Shown here: positions 1 through 8,200 of the stretch, piece after piece
Numbering within the stretch: the first letter of the stretch is position 1
Layout: the number at the start of each line of letters is the position of its first letter
Source of the DNA: Paludibacteraceae bacterium
Lineage (GTDB): Bacteria > Bacteroidota > Bacteroidia > Bacteroidales > Paludibacteraceae
Direction: 5' to 3'
DNA length: 64,000 bases
NCBI GenBank assembly: GCA_024401535.1
Contig: JAKSKX010000006.1
Coordinates: 1-64,000, forward strand
Program-made: the position numbers and the translations under genes
Notes under the pieces: generated by a model
Seen by the model: only the letters and a program-made list of their open reading frames with translations
What the model was told of the DNA's origin: nothing
Databases searched by the model: none

Positions 1-70
1 ATAATTCACAATTCATAATTCACAATTCATAATTCACAATTCATAATTCACAATTCATAATTCACAATTT
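1..70. repeat. Tandem 14-bp repeat, five copies
   Basis: Five head-to-tail copies of ataattcacaattc fill the first 70 bases; the fifth differs only at its last base. The array starts at the window edge, so it may continue upstream. The unit resembles the AT-rich ATTCATAATT/ATGCATAATT motifs scattered through the next 4 kb. There is no coding potential and no spacer structure. Confidence 0.95.
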
Positions 71-124
71 TTCAATGCAAATTCAAAATTAAATTTTGTT
101 TCTTTGTTTCCCTGTTCCACACAC

Positions 125-147
125 AAAAAAAGGCGACCGAAGTCGCC
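125..147 (-). terminator. Rho-independent terminator of the BspA-like gene
   Basis: Read on the - strand this is a 6-bp GC stem (GGCGAC / GTCGCC) closed by a TTCG tetraloop and followed by seven T. It lies about 30 bp beyond the stop codon of the leucine-rich-repeat gene. Confidence 0.85.
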
Positions 148-176
148 CTTGTAATTAATAGTTAATTATGCAGTGA

Positions 177-1574
177 TTAGTACTTTATGATAGTGCATTC
201 ATTAGGGAATGAATAATAAATATTGTACTTGCAATTCTTTGGCACACGTGCTGTCTTTAGTTTTGAGCAATTCCAGAATGCATAATTTCCGATTTCAGTT
301 ACTGAGTTAGGGATTTCGATGCTTGTGAGGCTTTTGCAACCGGCGAATGCATCTCTTCCGATTGTAGTTACCGAGTTAGGTATTTCGATGCTTGTGAGGT
401 TTTCGCAATAAGCGAATGCTCTCTCTCCGATTTCAGTTACCGACTCAGGGATATCGATGCTTGTCAGGCTTGTGCAATTCCAGAATGCATAATTTCCGAT
501 TTCAGTTACCGAGTTAGGGATCACTGTGTTTTGACAACCTGCAACAAGTGTGTTACTTGCTGTTTCAATAATTGCGTTGCAGTTCTCACGTGAATCATAC
601 ACTTTATTGTCTTTATCTACAACGATGCTTGTCAGGCTTTCGCAACTACGGAATGCACCATATCTAATTTCAGTTACCGAGTTACCGAGTACGATGCTTG
701 TGAGGCTTTCGCTATTCTTGAATGCACTACTTCTGATTATAGTTACATCATACACCTTGCCGTCATAATATACTTGCGAAGGGATTTTCACCTCTTTTGC
801 ATCTCTATTTTCAGGATCACGCACAGTCGCAGTCATTGTTGATTTATTGTATATGAAACGCAACCCTGTTTCCTCTGCAGGGACGGCTGTTGTCTCTGCA
901 CCGCCATACCACTCGATTTCGCAAGTTGATGGGAAAGTGTATGAATCTATCTTACCCTTTAGACTTACTGGCACACGTGCTGTCTTTAGTTTCGAGCAAT
1001 CAGAGAATGCACCCATTCCGATTGTAGTTACCGAGTTAGGGATTTCGATGCTTGTGAGGCTTGTGCAACCCCAGAATGCCCACTCTCCGATTGTAGTTAC
1101 CGAGTTAGGGATTACTGTATTTTGACAACCTAAAAGAAGTGTGTTACTTGCTGTTTCAATGATTGCATTGCAATTCTCACGAGAATCATAAACTTTATTA
1201 TCTTTATCTACAACGATGCTTGTAAGGCTTGTGCAATAAGAGAATGCACCATTTCCTATATAAGTTACCGACTCAGGGATTTCGATGCTTGTAAGGCTTG
1301 TGCAATAAGAGAATGCACGATCTCCGATTTCAGTTACCGACTCAGCGATATCGATGCTTGTGATGCTTGTGCAATAAGAGAATGCACCATCTCTTATATA
1401 AGTTACCGCCTCAGGGATTTCGATACTTGCTAGGAGTGGGCAATCCTCGACCTTAATATTCGTTACCTCGTCAAGGTTGAAGACTTTCGTATCTCCGTCC
1501 TCCTTGATTCCCGTTATCGAGGTCGCAAAGGCACAAAATGGCAACATCGCAAAAAATAATAGACTTTTATGCAT
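177..1574 (-). CDS. BspA-like leucine-rich-repeat surface protein
   Basis: A secreted 465-residue protein made almost entirely of LRR_5 (BspA / Treponema pallidum type) repeats, each about 23 residues around the core SLTSIEIPNSVTEIG..AF..C. BspA-like proteins are surface adhesins binding host or bacterial ligands; the ligand here cannot be read. The chosen start (MHKSLLFF) gives a clean signal peptide ending at CAFA. The longer frame to 1649 is rejected because its extra codons cover the promoter at 1611-1618. Two blocks containing VVDKDNKVYDSREN and NTVIPNSVT are near-copies of each other at protein and DNA level, so the gene grew by internal duplication. No T9SS C-terminal domain, lipobox or membrane anchor is visible; the chain ends in an LRR cap-like segment, so its retention on the surface is unexplained. 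Confidence 0.88.
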   Translation of the reverse strand: MHKSLLFFAMLPFCAFATSITGIKEDGDTKVFNLDEVTNIKVEDCPLLASIEIPEAVTYIRDGAFSYCTSITSIDIAESVTEIGDRAFSYCTSLTSIEIPESVTYIGNGAFSYCTSLTSIVVDKDNKVYDSRENCNAIIETASNTLLLGCQNTVIPNSVTTIGEWAFWGCTSLTSIEIPNSVTTIGMGAFSDCSKLKTARVPVSLKGKIDSYTFPSTCEIEWYGGAETTAVPAEETGLRFIYNKSTMTATVRDPENRDAKEVKIPSQVYYDGKVYDVTIIRSSAFKNSESLTSIVLGNSVTEIRYGAFRSCESLTSIVVDKDNKVYDSRENCNAIIETASNTLVAGCQNTVIPNSVTEIGNYAFWNCTSLTSIDIPESVTEIGERAFAYCENLTSIEIPNSVTTIGRDAFAGCKSLTSIEIPNSVTEIGNYAFWNCSKLKTARVPKNCKYNIYYSFPNECTIIKY

Positions 1575-1610
1575 AGCCCTAAATTTTGTTAAACAATACA
1601 TTATTGTCTG

Positions 1611-1618
1611 CAAAGATA
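1611..1618 (-). promoter_or_regulatory. -7 promoter element for the BspA-like gene
   Basis: The - strand reads TATCTTTG, a perfect match to the Bacteroidetes -7 consensus TAnnTTTG, 36 bp upstream of the chosen ATG at 1574. No convincing -33 box at the right distance was found. Confidence 0.7.
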
Positions 1619-1928
1619 ACACATTTAATTCATAATGCATAATGCACAATTAATTCATAATTCATAATTAGTGGCGTGTTGTTGGTCCCGGAATTGAAAT
1701 CCTAGTTTTTGGACATAGACAAGCCACTATGTGGCTATGTGCGTCGAAATGCGCGTGTTGTGGCGAATGTGTGGCGTGTTGTGGCTTAGCGACATCTCTT
1801 TGTTCAAGACGTGGTGCTATCAAACATCAGAGAGGAGATAGGGAACCTGACTTTGAATTGCAAAGTGAAAGTGAACAGGGAAACAGCAATTTAAAATCGA
1901 GTTGCATTGTGCATTGTGAATTATTTTG
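1619..1928. other. Gene-free spacer with AT-rich motifs and repeat copy A
   Basis: The left part (about 1626-1669) is a run of overlapping ATTCATAAT / ATGCATAATG motifs like those at 1-70. The middle holds copy A of an inverted repeat element, described separately. The right part leads into the promoter of the polysaccharide-lyase-like gene. A 75-codon frame at 1729-1956 has Cys-rich low-complexity composition and no recognisable domain, so I do not call a gene. Confidence 0.6.
1686..1825 (+). repeat. Intergenic repeat element, copy A
   Basis: This segment shares an ordered set of landmarks with copy B (3061-3181, opposite orientation): a GGAA.TGAA.TCC block, an AGACAA block, the hairpin AGCCACTATGTGGCT at 1722-1736 and TAGCGACATCTC at 1787-1798. 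Divergence and indels between them are substantial. It also contains two copies of gtggcgtgttgt. There is no coding potential. The family is not one I can name. Confidence 0.5.
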
Positions 1929-1936
1929 TATCTTTA
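1907..1936 (+). promoter_or_regulatory. Promoter of the PL14-like gene
   Basis: A TTG at 1907-1909, a 19-bp spacer and TATCTTTA at 1929-1936 fit the Bacteroidetes TTG / TAnnTTTG layout, with the last base of the -7 box off consensus. The ATG at 1953 is 16 bp downstream. Confidence 0.55.
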
Positions 1937-1952
1937 CTCAAAATTTTGAAAC

Positions 1953-3056
1953 ATGAGAAACACATTCAACATCTTCATCTTCTGCACTTTGCTCGCCTCT
2001 TTCGGAGCTCCGTCAATGTTGAGCGGCGAAGTTGTTTCTTCGACTGACTTCGAGGCTGTCGAGGCAGGTGTGCCTTTGTCACGCAAAATCTTTCAGGGCG
2101 AAGGATTCACTACGGGAACTTGGGATAACGGCTTGGCGGCAAGAACTGTCATTGATACATCTGAATTTTGCTCGGGTAACAAGTCTATGCGCATAATGTA
2201 CCCGAAGGGAGGCTACGGCACTGACGAGACCGGCTGTCAAGTTCAGCTGAGGTTCGACAGGATTGACGAGGCTTTTGCTTCATACAGCCTTCGATTCTCC
2301 GAGGACTTCACTTGGGGAACAACGAGCTACGGAGGCAAACTGCCGGGCTTGGGTGGAGGCAACAACTGTTCGGGAGGTTCGAACTGCGACGGTACAAACG
2401 GCTTTTCTGCTAGGTTCATGTGGAGAGCCGGCGGCAAGGCTGTACTTTACCTCTACCACATGGACAAGCCGGCAACTTACGGCGAAGATGTGGACTTGGT
2501 CTATCCAGATGGTTCGCCCGTAGTCTTCGAGCGTGGAAAGTGGTTTCATATTGCCGAGAGGGTAAAGGTGAATTCCTCGGCAGACAGTTACGACGGCGAG
2601 GTTGAGGTATGGGTAAATGGCGAACAGGTCTTGTTCCGTGACGGCTTGCGTTTCGTGACTAACGACGACAAGGTTGACAACCTCTATATATCCACCTTTC
2701 ACGGTGGAAGCGACCGCACTTGGGCACCAACGGACACCTGCTTCACTTGGCTTGACGATATAAAAATCGGAACAACTTACGAGGATGTGGCTTTCCTAAA
2801 GTCTTCGCGAAACGAAGAGGCTTCGGCTTCGAGCGAAGAAATAAAAGTCAGTCAGCAATCTGCAAATGAGCTGAGAATTGACGGCTTGAAGGGTAGTGCT
2901 GTGGTTTCAATCTATTCAGTAACAGGTAAAAAGCTAAGGACTTGCAAGACAAAGCAGTCAAGTGCCATTATCGATATTAGCAGTTTGAAAGCCGGCAACT
3001 ACATAATTCAGGTCAAGGACGAGTCAATTCACACGAGTCAATGCATAATTAAATAG
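1953..3056 (+). CDS. Secreted polysaccharide lyase family 14-like protein with T9SS sorting domain
   Basis: A 367-residue protein with an N-terminal signal peptide (hydrophobic stretch about residues 7-20). Residues about 30-280 form a beta-jelly-roll resembling polysaccharide lyase 14 / alginate- or glucuronan-lyase proteins; visible motifs include GGKLPGLGGG, a Gly/Cys-rich loop, RGKWFHIAERV, DGEVEVWVNGEQV and TCFTWLDDIKIG. Members cleave uronic-acid polymers by beta-elimination; the substrate here is not readable. Residues about 300-367 form a type A T9SS C-terminal domain (VVSIYSVTGKKL ... LKAGNYIIQV), so the protein should cross the outer membrane through the T9SS and be anchored or released. 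It stands alone between two inverted repeat copies, with no SusC/SusD pair, so it is not part of a classical polysaccharide utilisation locus. Family assignment is by sequence impression and could be a related concanavalin-like fold. Confidence 0.75.
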   Translation: MRNTFNIFIFCTLLASFGAPSMLSGEVVSSTDFEAVEAGVPLSRKIFQGEGFTTGTWDNGLAARTVIDTSEFCSGNKSMRIMYPKGGYGTDETGCQVQLRFDRIDEAFASYSLRFSEDFTWGTTSYGGKLPGLGGGNNCSGGSNCDGTNGFSARFMWRAGGKAVLYLYHMDKPATYGEDVDLVYPDGSPVVFERGKWFHIAERVKVNSSADSYDGEVEVWVNGEQVLFRDGLRFVTNDDKVDNLYISTFHGGSDRTWAPTDTCFTWLDDIKIGTTYEDVAFLKSSRNEEASASSEEIKVSQQSANELRIDGLKGSAVVSIYSVTGKKLRTCKTKQSSAIIDISSLKAGNYIIQVKDESIHTSQCIIK

Positions 3057-3060
3057 TCGT

Positions 3061-3181
3061 GGGTTAAAACCGCACGGCTGGACAGGGAGATGTCGCTATG
3101 CGACAACGAGTCAATGATGCCCTTTCGATGTAGCCACGTAGTGGCTTTTCGTTGTCTAGTCGGGGAATTCATTTCCCGACT
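3061..3181 (-). repeat. Intergenic repeat element, copy B (inverted relative to A)
   Basis: Read on the - strand, this copy shows the same ordered landmarks as copy A. In + strand terms they are GTCGCTATGCGAC (within 3092-3104), AGCCACGTAGTGGCT (3132-3146) and the stem AGTCGGG / CCCGACT (3158-3181). The three perfect or near-perfect stems suggest a structured RNA or DNA element. The two copies flank the PL14-like gene about 1.3 kb apart in opposite orientation. Confidence 0.5.
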
Positions 3182-3328
3182 AATTGATTTCCCACCTCCG
3201 TCAAATTATGCATTATGAACGAAGTTCGACGATGCAGAGCGAATCAATTAAATTTTGTATCGTTTGCAGACGATATAAAAAGTTTAACTAACACACAAGA
3301 TCAAATGAAACACACACTTTTTGAAACG

Positions 3329-3369
3329 AAAAATGCATAATTCAACGTGAACACGCTGAATTATGCATT
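3329..3369 (-). terminator. 38-nt palindrome, probable terminator of the DUF4332 gene
   Basis: The arms AATGCATAATTCA (3332-3344) and TGAATTATGCATT (3357-3369) are perfect. The stem continues inward as CGTG/CACG with one mismatch and a 2-nt centre, giving 17 of 18 pairs. On the - strand it lies 22 bp past the DUF4332 stop and ends in TTTTT, as a terminator should. The perfect symmetry would also fit a protein-binding or mobile palindromic element. Confidence 0.6.
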
Positions 3370-3391
3370 ATGAATTCTGCATTACTTATGC

Positions 3392-3799
3392 TTAGTAAGT
3401 CATCTTTGGCTCAAGCTCTCCAGCCTGCTTAATCATGGCCTCAAGCTGACCAACTGAAGGAATACGACGAGTAAGCTTCTTCTCTGCATTTACCTCCTGC
3501 ATCTTAGCGTGAAGGTTGTCAGCCTTGCGGTGGCGGAACTCCTTCACAGTGTCAACTCCGGAAGCCTCAAGAAGCTCGGCGAACTGTCCTGCGATTCCAG
3601 TGATGCGGAACAAGTCTGCATGGTTAGTCCATTTAAGGATTAGTGCGTCAGAAATGCCAGTCTTCTCTGCCATCTCTTTTCTTCCCTTTGGAGTTGCGCA
3701 AGCCTCAAGAAGCGCCTCTGTAGTGCGAATTCCTGCAGCCTGTAGCTTCTTTGCATAAACCTCTCCTACACCCTCAATGTCAATAATACTGTGTGACAT
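3392..3799 (-). CDS. DUF4332 helix-hairpin-helix protein
   Basis: A 135-residue protein matching the DUF4332 family: two tandem helix-hairpin-helix-like units. The first begins IEGVGEVYAKKLQAAGI and the second is ITGIAGQFAELLEASGV. Such motifs bind DNA non-specifically in other proteins, but the family has no established role. It has no signal peptide or membrane segment, so it is cytoplasmic. It is monocistronic: a palindromic terminator lies downstream, and the upstream neighbour on the same strand ends 149 bp away. The Lys/Glu-rich small size and solitary position would suit an abundant accessory DNA-binding protein; that is inference. Confidence 0.8.
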   Translation of the reverse strand: MSHSIIDIEGVGEVYAKKLQAAGIRTTEALLEACATPKGRKEMAEKTGISDALILKWTNHADLFRITGIAGQFAELLEASGVDTVKEFRHRKADNLHAKMQEVNAEKKLTRRIPSVGQLEAMIKQAGELEPKMTY

Positions 3800-3947
3800 A
3801 GCAATGAAATTTTAAGTTTGTAATGTTGTTTCTTAGTCCGTTATATTAACTGCGACACTGCAAGTTTGGGCAATAAATTTTAGTAATCAAAATTTTTTCG
3901 CACATTTTTTTACCGTACATGTCGAACAACATAAATTCAATTCACAA

Positions 3948-4409
3948 TTATGCCTTGTAGTGAATCCTTTCGAGATAAGGGTCTATTCCTTCACGAAGGA
4001 AATCCATGAAATTTTCATAACTATTAAAGCAAATTCGTCCAAACACGACATTGTTTTTGATCAGGCAGAAATAGCCGAACACGTCTTTGCCTCTCCATCC
4101 TCGATGTATGTATTCAAGCCTGTAGCCGTCGAATAGATTTAAGGGAACCGTTTTTTCTTCTATTTGGCCAAAAAATCTCTTAACGTAAAGCACTCCGTTT
4201 TCATCAACGCTCATTGTTTGCGTTGTGTATAAAAGTCGGTAGATGAGCAAAAGTGTAAAAGCTATGGCAAAAAAAATGTATGTGCCGGTTACGATTGCTC
4301 CAGCGTCATCCGGTAGCAGAAAAATCACGCCAACGGCAATGAGCGGCATAAGTGCAAACAAAAAAGTGAAGTATTTGTACTTGTTTGAAAATTTTGTGCT
4401 AATCATCAT
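3948..4409 (-). CDS. Small two-helix membrane protein of unknown function
   Basis: A 153-residue protein (start MMISTKF; MISTKF at 4406 is equally possible). It has two adjacent transmembrane helices (about residues 13-32 and 39-61) followed by a cytoplasmic soluble domain of about 90 residues with beta-rich character (SVDENGVLYVKRFFG, VFGRICF). This layout recalls YcxB-like or bacterial PH-domain membrane proteins, but I see no diagnostic motif. The frame stays open upstream to 4670, but that extension runs antisense through the HAD hydrolase gene and across a -7 box at 4433-4440, so I reject it. The gene is divergent from the HAD gene, with only 109 bp between starts. Confidence 0.72.
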   Translation of the reverse strand: MMISTKFSNKYKYFTFLFALMPLIAVGVIFLLPDDAGAIVTGTYIFFAIAFTLLLIYRLLYTTQTMSVDENGVLYVKRFFGQIEEKTVPLNLFDGYRLEYIHRGWRGKDVFGYFCLIKNNVVFGRICFNSYENFMDFLREGIDPYLERIHYKA

Positions 4410-4432
4410 TGCTAGTTTTTTTATTTTGCGGT

Positions 4433-4440
4433 CAAATTTA
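4433..4440 (-). promoter_or_regulatory. -7 element for the small membrane protein
   Basis: The - strand reads TAAATTTG, matching TAnnTTTG, 23 bp upstream of the ATG at 4409. A TTTG sits only about 11 bp further upstream, too close for a standard -33 box. Confidence 0.5.
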
Positions 4441-4518
4441 GATATTTTTCGCAAATAGTTATGAAATCTCGTGAAAGTTTTGCAAATTTGCTCCCGACTT
4501 TTTGATTTTTTTTGAGCA

Positions 4519-5238
4519 ATGGATGGTGATTTAAGAAAAAAGGTAAGTGATTTGAATCTCAAGGCGGTGTTGTTTGACATGGATGGAGTTATTTTCAATT
4601 CTATGCCGTTCCACGCAAAGGCTTGGGTTGAAGCTTTCGCCAGTGTAGGCATCGAGTTTGACGAGTACAACGCCTACTTGCGCGAGGGAATGACTGGCTA
4701 TGCAACAATTCACGAAATGTTCATTGCTCAGAAGGGAAGAATGGCCACTGAGGCAGAGTGCAAGAAAATCTATGCTTACAAGTGCAAGGTTTTCGACAGC
4801 TTTGGTCCAGCAGAGCCAATCGAGGGTATTCGCAATGTACTGAAGACAGTTAAGGACGCAGGACTTGAAATTTTCATTGTTACTGGAAGCGGTCAGCAAA
4901 GCCTGTTCGACAAGCTCGAGCATTACTTCCCAGGTGTGTTCAGTGAGGACAGGATGGTTACAGCCCACGATGTCAAGAAGGGCAAGCCAGATCCGGAGCC
5001 GTACTTGATGGCTTTGGCGAAGGGCGGACTTCTGTTTGATGAGGCGATAGTGGTCGAGAACGCTCCGCAAGGTGTAACAGCTGGTGTTTCTGCTGGAATT
5101 CTTACAGTTGCTGTTAATACGGGTATATTGAAACCGGAAGATTTGCTTGAGAAAGGTGCAGATGTTCTTTATAATGACATGTTCGAGTTCAACGAGGCTT
5201 TGAGTGACTTCATTGAGCTTGGAGTGAAGAAAATGTAG
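4519..5238 (+). CDS. HAD-superfamily hydrolase, beta-phosphoglucomutase-like
   Basis: A 239-residue cytoplasmic phosphatase/phosphomutase of HAD subfamily IA. Motif I is LFDMDGV near residue 20 (nucleophile Asp and acid/base Asp), motif II is IVTGSG (about 120), the motif III lysine is in KKGKPDPEPY (about 155) and the motif IV acidic residue is in VVENAPQGV (about 175). An alpha-helical cap lies between motifs I and II. The FNSMPFHAKAW segment after motif I is typical of sugar-phosphate phosphatases and beta-phosphoglucomutase relatives, but the substrate cannot be told. It is the first gene of a closely spaced run (gaps of about 18 bp) continuing through the hybrid kinase, porZ, argB and the prenyltransferase. 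Confidence 0.88.
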   Translation: MDGDLRKKVSDLNLKAVLFDMDGVIFNSMPFHAKAWVEAFASVGIEFDEYNAYLREGMTGYATIHEMFIAQKGRMATEAECKKIYAYKCKVFDSFGPAEPIEGIRNVLKTVKDAGLEIFIVTGSGQQSLFDKLEHYFPGVFSEDRMVTAHDVKKGKPDPEPYLMALAKGGLLFDEAIVVENAPQGVTAGVSAGILTVAVNTGILKPEDLLEKGADVLYNDMFEFNEALSDFIELGVKKM

Positions 5239-5256
5239 TATAAATTAGGATTGCCT

Positions 5257-8200
5257 ATGAAGAAGGTGTACAGACTATATCTGTGTTTGATATCTTTGCT
5301 TTTTGGCTTTGTATCTAACATTTCAGCAACGGGAGATCTGAACTCTCGTTTTGACAACTATACAATAAGGGAAGGACTCTCGAACAATATTGTTCAGTGC
5401 ATTACGCAGGACTCGTACGGCTACATTTGGGTAGGAACATCACAAGGAGTGAACAGGTTTGACGGCTATGGCTTCACTACTTTTCGCTCGCTTGAATATG
5501 CAAAGAAGCGAATAAAGGGTGTGTTGATCCGCTGTATATTCGAGGATTCAAGGAAACAGCTTTGGATTGGAACGGAAAACGGCGGTCTCTTCAAGTTCAA
5601 TAGAGACAAAGAGACTTTTCAGTACATCGAGCTGATGAACGAGAATGACGGACGATACTCTGCTAACACCATAATTGAGGACAAAAACGGGAAAATTTGG
5701 GTTGGAACGAACGAAGGTTTGGCGTTCTTGAACAAGTCTGATGAACTTGAGTACTATCATTTCAAGTCTGACGACTTCAAAGGACTAGTGCAGCTAAAGA
5801 AGTGCTGCCTTGATTCCCTAAATCGAATGTGGATAGGCACTGGCGAGGACGGAGTGTTCATATTTGACATAGAAGACGAAGACTTAACAAAGGTTAAGTT
5901 TGAAGGTCTTGAAAATGACGCTGAAGTTCGTGCAATTTATCATTCAAGGGACAATATCCTATGGATTGGTACGTACGAGAACGGAGTTTACACACTTGAT
6001 ACACGAAAATCTACTAATATTCTTGCTAAGCAGTTCACCGACCTGCCAACAACAGGTGGTTTGGCTACAATCAAGGCTTTAACTGAGGACAAATACGGAC
6101 ATCTTTGGGTTGGAACTCGCGAAGGACTTATTTGTTATGACAAAGTGAGCAGAAAGTACAATATTAGTACTCATGATGTGCATAACAACATCAGCCTTGC
6201 ACAGAATTCTGTAATTGACTTGTTTGTGGACAACCACAGTGACCTTTGGGTTGGAACAAGAGGCGGCTTGAGCTACAGAAACAAGGAAAAGCAAAACTTT
6301 CTGTTGTTGCAAGAGTCGAAGAACGACAACAAGTATTTGAACTGTGCCCAAGTGTACGCTTTCTATGAGGCTTCACCTAACGAAGTTTGGATTGGAACTG
6401 AGAGCGGAGGAATAAACATCTATAACTCAGATACAAAGACATTTACATATATGACTAAAGAGAACAGCGGCCTTTCAACCAACTGTATCAAGTCAATGGT
6501 AGAGGTCGATGGAAAACTGCTCGTAGGTACATATATGGGTGGACTTAATGTTATTGATGTCAAGAGTCGCAGTGTCATCGCAAAATACAAGCATGACGCC
6601 AAAAACAATTGTTCAATCGCAGACAACAACGTATGGAACATATGCATTACCAAAGACAAGTCAGTTCTTCTAGCCACATCAAATGGAATCGATAAATTTG
6701 ATGTTAAGAGGGGAACATTCTCTCATATCGACAAACTGGCATACAAAAAGGAAGTCTATTACTTGTTCGAGGATAAAGATGAGGATTTGTGGGTGTTTAC
6801 ACCTGATGAAATAATTGTAAGGCAAGTTGAGGAAAATCGCACTTTGAACTACATCGAAAAGTCAAGAAGCGTAGTGCAGGGTAACAACAACATCTACTAT
6901 GTAGGAAGCAATGAAAGAGGTATTCTGCTCTATAGCAAGTATAATGGCTATATATCATCTATAGACGAGAGTAATGGCTTGTGCAACAACAATGTCGTGT
7001 CTATGGTTATTCAGGATGGCAAGATATATGCTGGAACTACCGGAGGTTTGAGTATTATTGACATTTCTTCTGATTCTGTCAGCATCACTAACTTTGACGA
7101 GAGAGACGGACTTCAGGGAAACCAGTTTCATTATGGTGCCATGTCATTGAAGAAGAATGGTGAAGTCATGTTAGGAGGTAGTGCCGGAGCAAACATATTC
7201 GACGCAAGACTAATCAAGGCGAATGATTTTGTCCCTCCTGTTCTTATCAGCGAGGTAAAAGTCTTTAACCAAATATTGCCAAATGACGAGATAAAGGAGG
7301 AAAACGGAAGAAAGCATATTTCTGTTGACTATGACAAGAATATGATTTCGTTCAAATTTGCTGCTCTGTCCTATAGTAAGAGCATAAAGAACGAGTATAG
7401 GTACAGACTAAAAGGTGGAAATTGGATTGAAGCCGGAACAGAAAACAAATGTACTTTTACCAACCTTGCTCCCGGCGACTATACCTTTCAGGTGATGGGC
7501 TCCAATTGTGACGGTGTTTGGAACGAAAAATGTGAAGAGATTGACATAACGGTTCTACCTCCTTTTTGGAATACTTGGTGGTTCAGACTTCTGCTATTGG
7601 TTGCTATATGCACCGCTGCTTTTATAGGTGTCTCTCAGTATTTAAGGAGAATCAAGCTGAAGACAGAGCTTGATTTGGAGAAGAAGAAAGCAGATGAAAT
7701 GGCCAAGGTTGAGAAACTGAAGATTGATTTCTTTACAAATATTTCTCATGAACTAAGAACACCAATTACCCTAATAATAGGTCCTTTGTCCAAGATTTTG
7801 AGTGATGAAAGCACTTCTTCAGAAACAAGACAGATGGCAGAACTGGCACAAAAGAATGCCAATCAGCTCTTGGTTTTGGTGAACCAGGTTCTTGACTTCC
7901 GCAAGATTGAGAGCGGAACACTTTCTGTGGTTATGAAGGAGGGGGATTTGGTGGCGTTCATTCAGTTTATATTCCGTTCCTTCTTGCCAAATGCGGAAAG
8001 CAGAAATATTAGCATGGAATATGTGCTTGATACTGAACAGACAGAAGTTTTGAAGAGCGTTCAATTTGACGGTGACAAACTAGAAAAGATACTGAATAAC
8101 TTGCTGTCTAATAGTTTGAAGTTCACACCTCAGGGAGGTTGTGTTTCCGTTTCGTTGTTGTCATTTGTACAGCATAAGTTCAATAATGGTTCTGTATGCA

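Larger units (their letters stand above)
3057..3391. other. Gene-free spacer rich in hairpins
   Basis: The spacer between the convergent PL14-like and DUF4332 genes contains repeat copy B, AT-rich motifs of the ATTATGCATTATGAA type (about 3207 and 3359) and the 38-nt palindrome at 3332-3369. No gene is visible on either strand. Confidence 0.7.

Noticed and set aside
1-70. CRISPR array
   Set aside because: Units are contiguous 14-mers with no spacers, and no cas genes are present.
1729-1956. 75-codon open frame upstream of the PL14-like gene
   Set aside because: Cys-rich low-complexity translation, overlaps the inverted repeat element and the promoter, and runs into the next start codon; no domain or start signal.
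4410-4670. N-terminal extension of the small membrane protein
   Set aside because: It is antisense to the HAD hydrolase gene, has unrelated composition and crosses a -7 box; the two-helix protein is complete without it.
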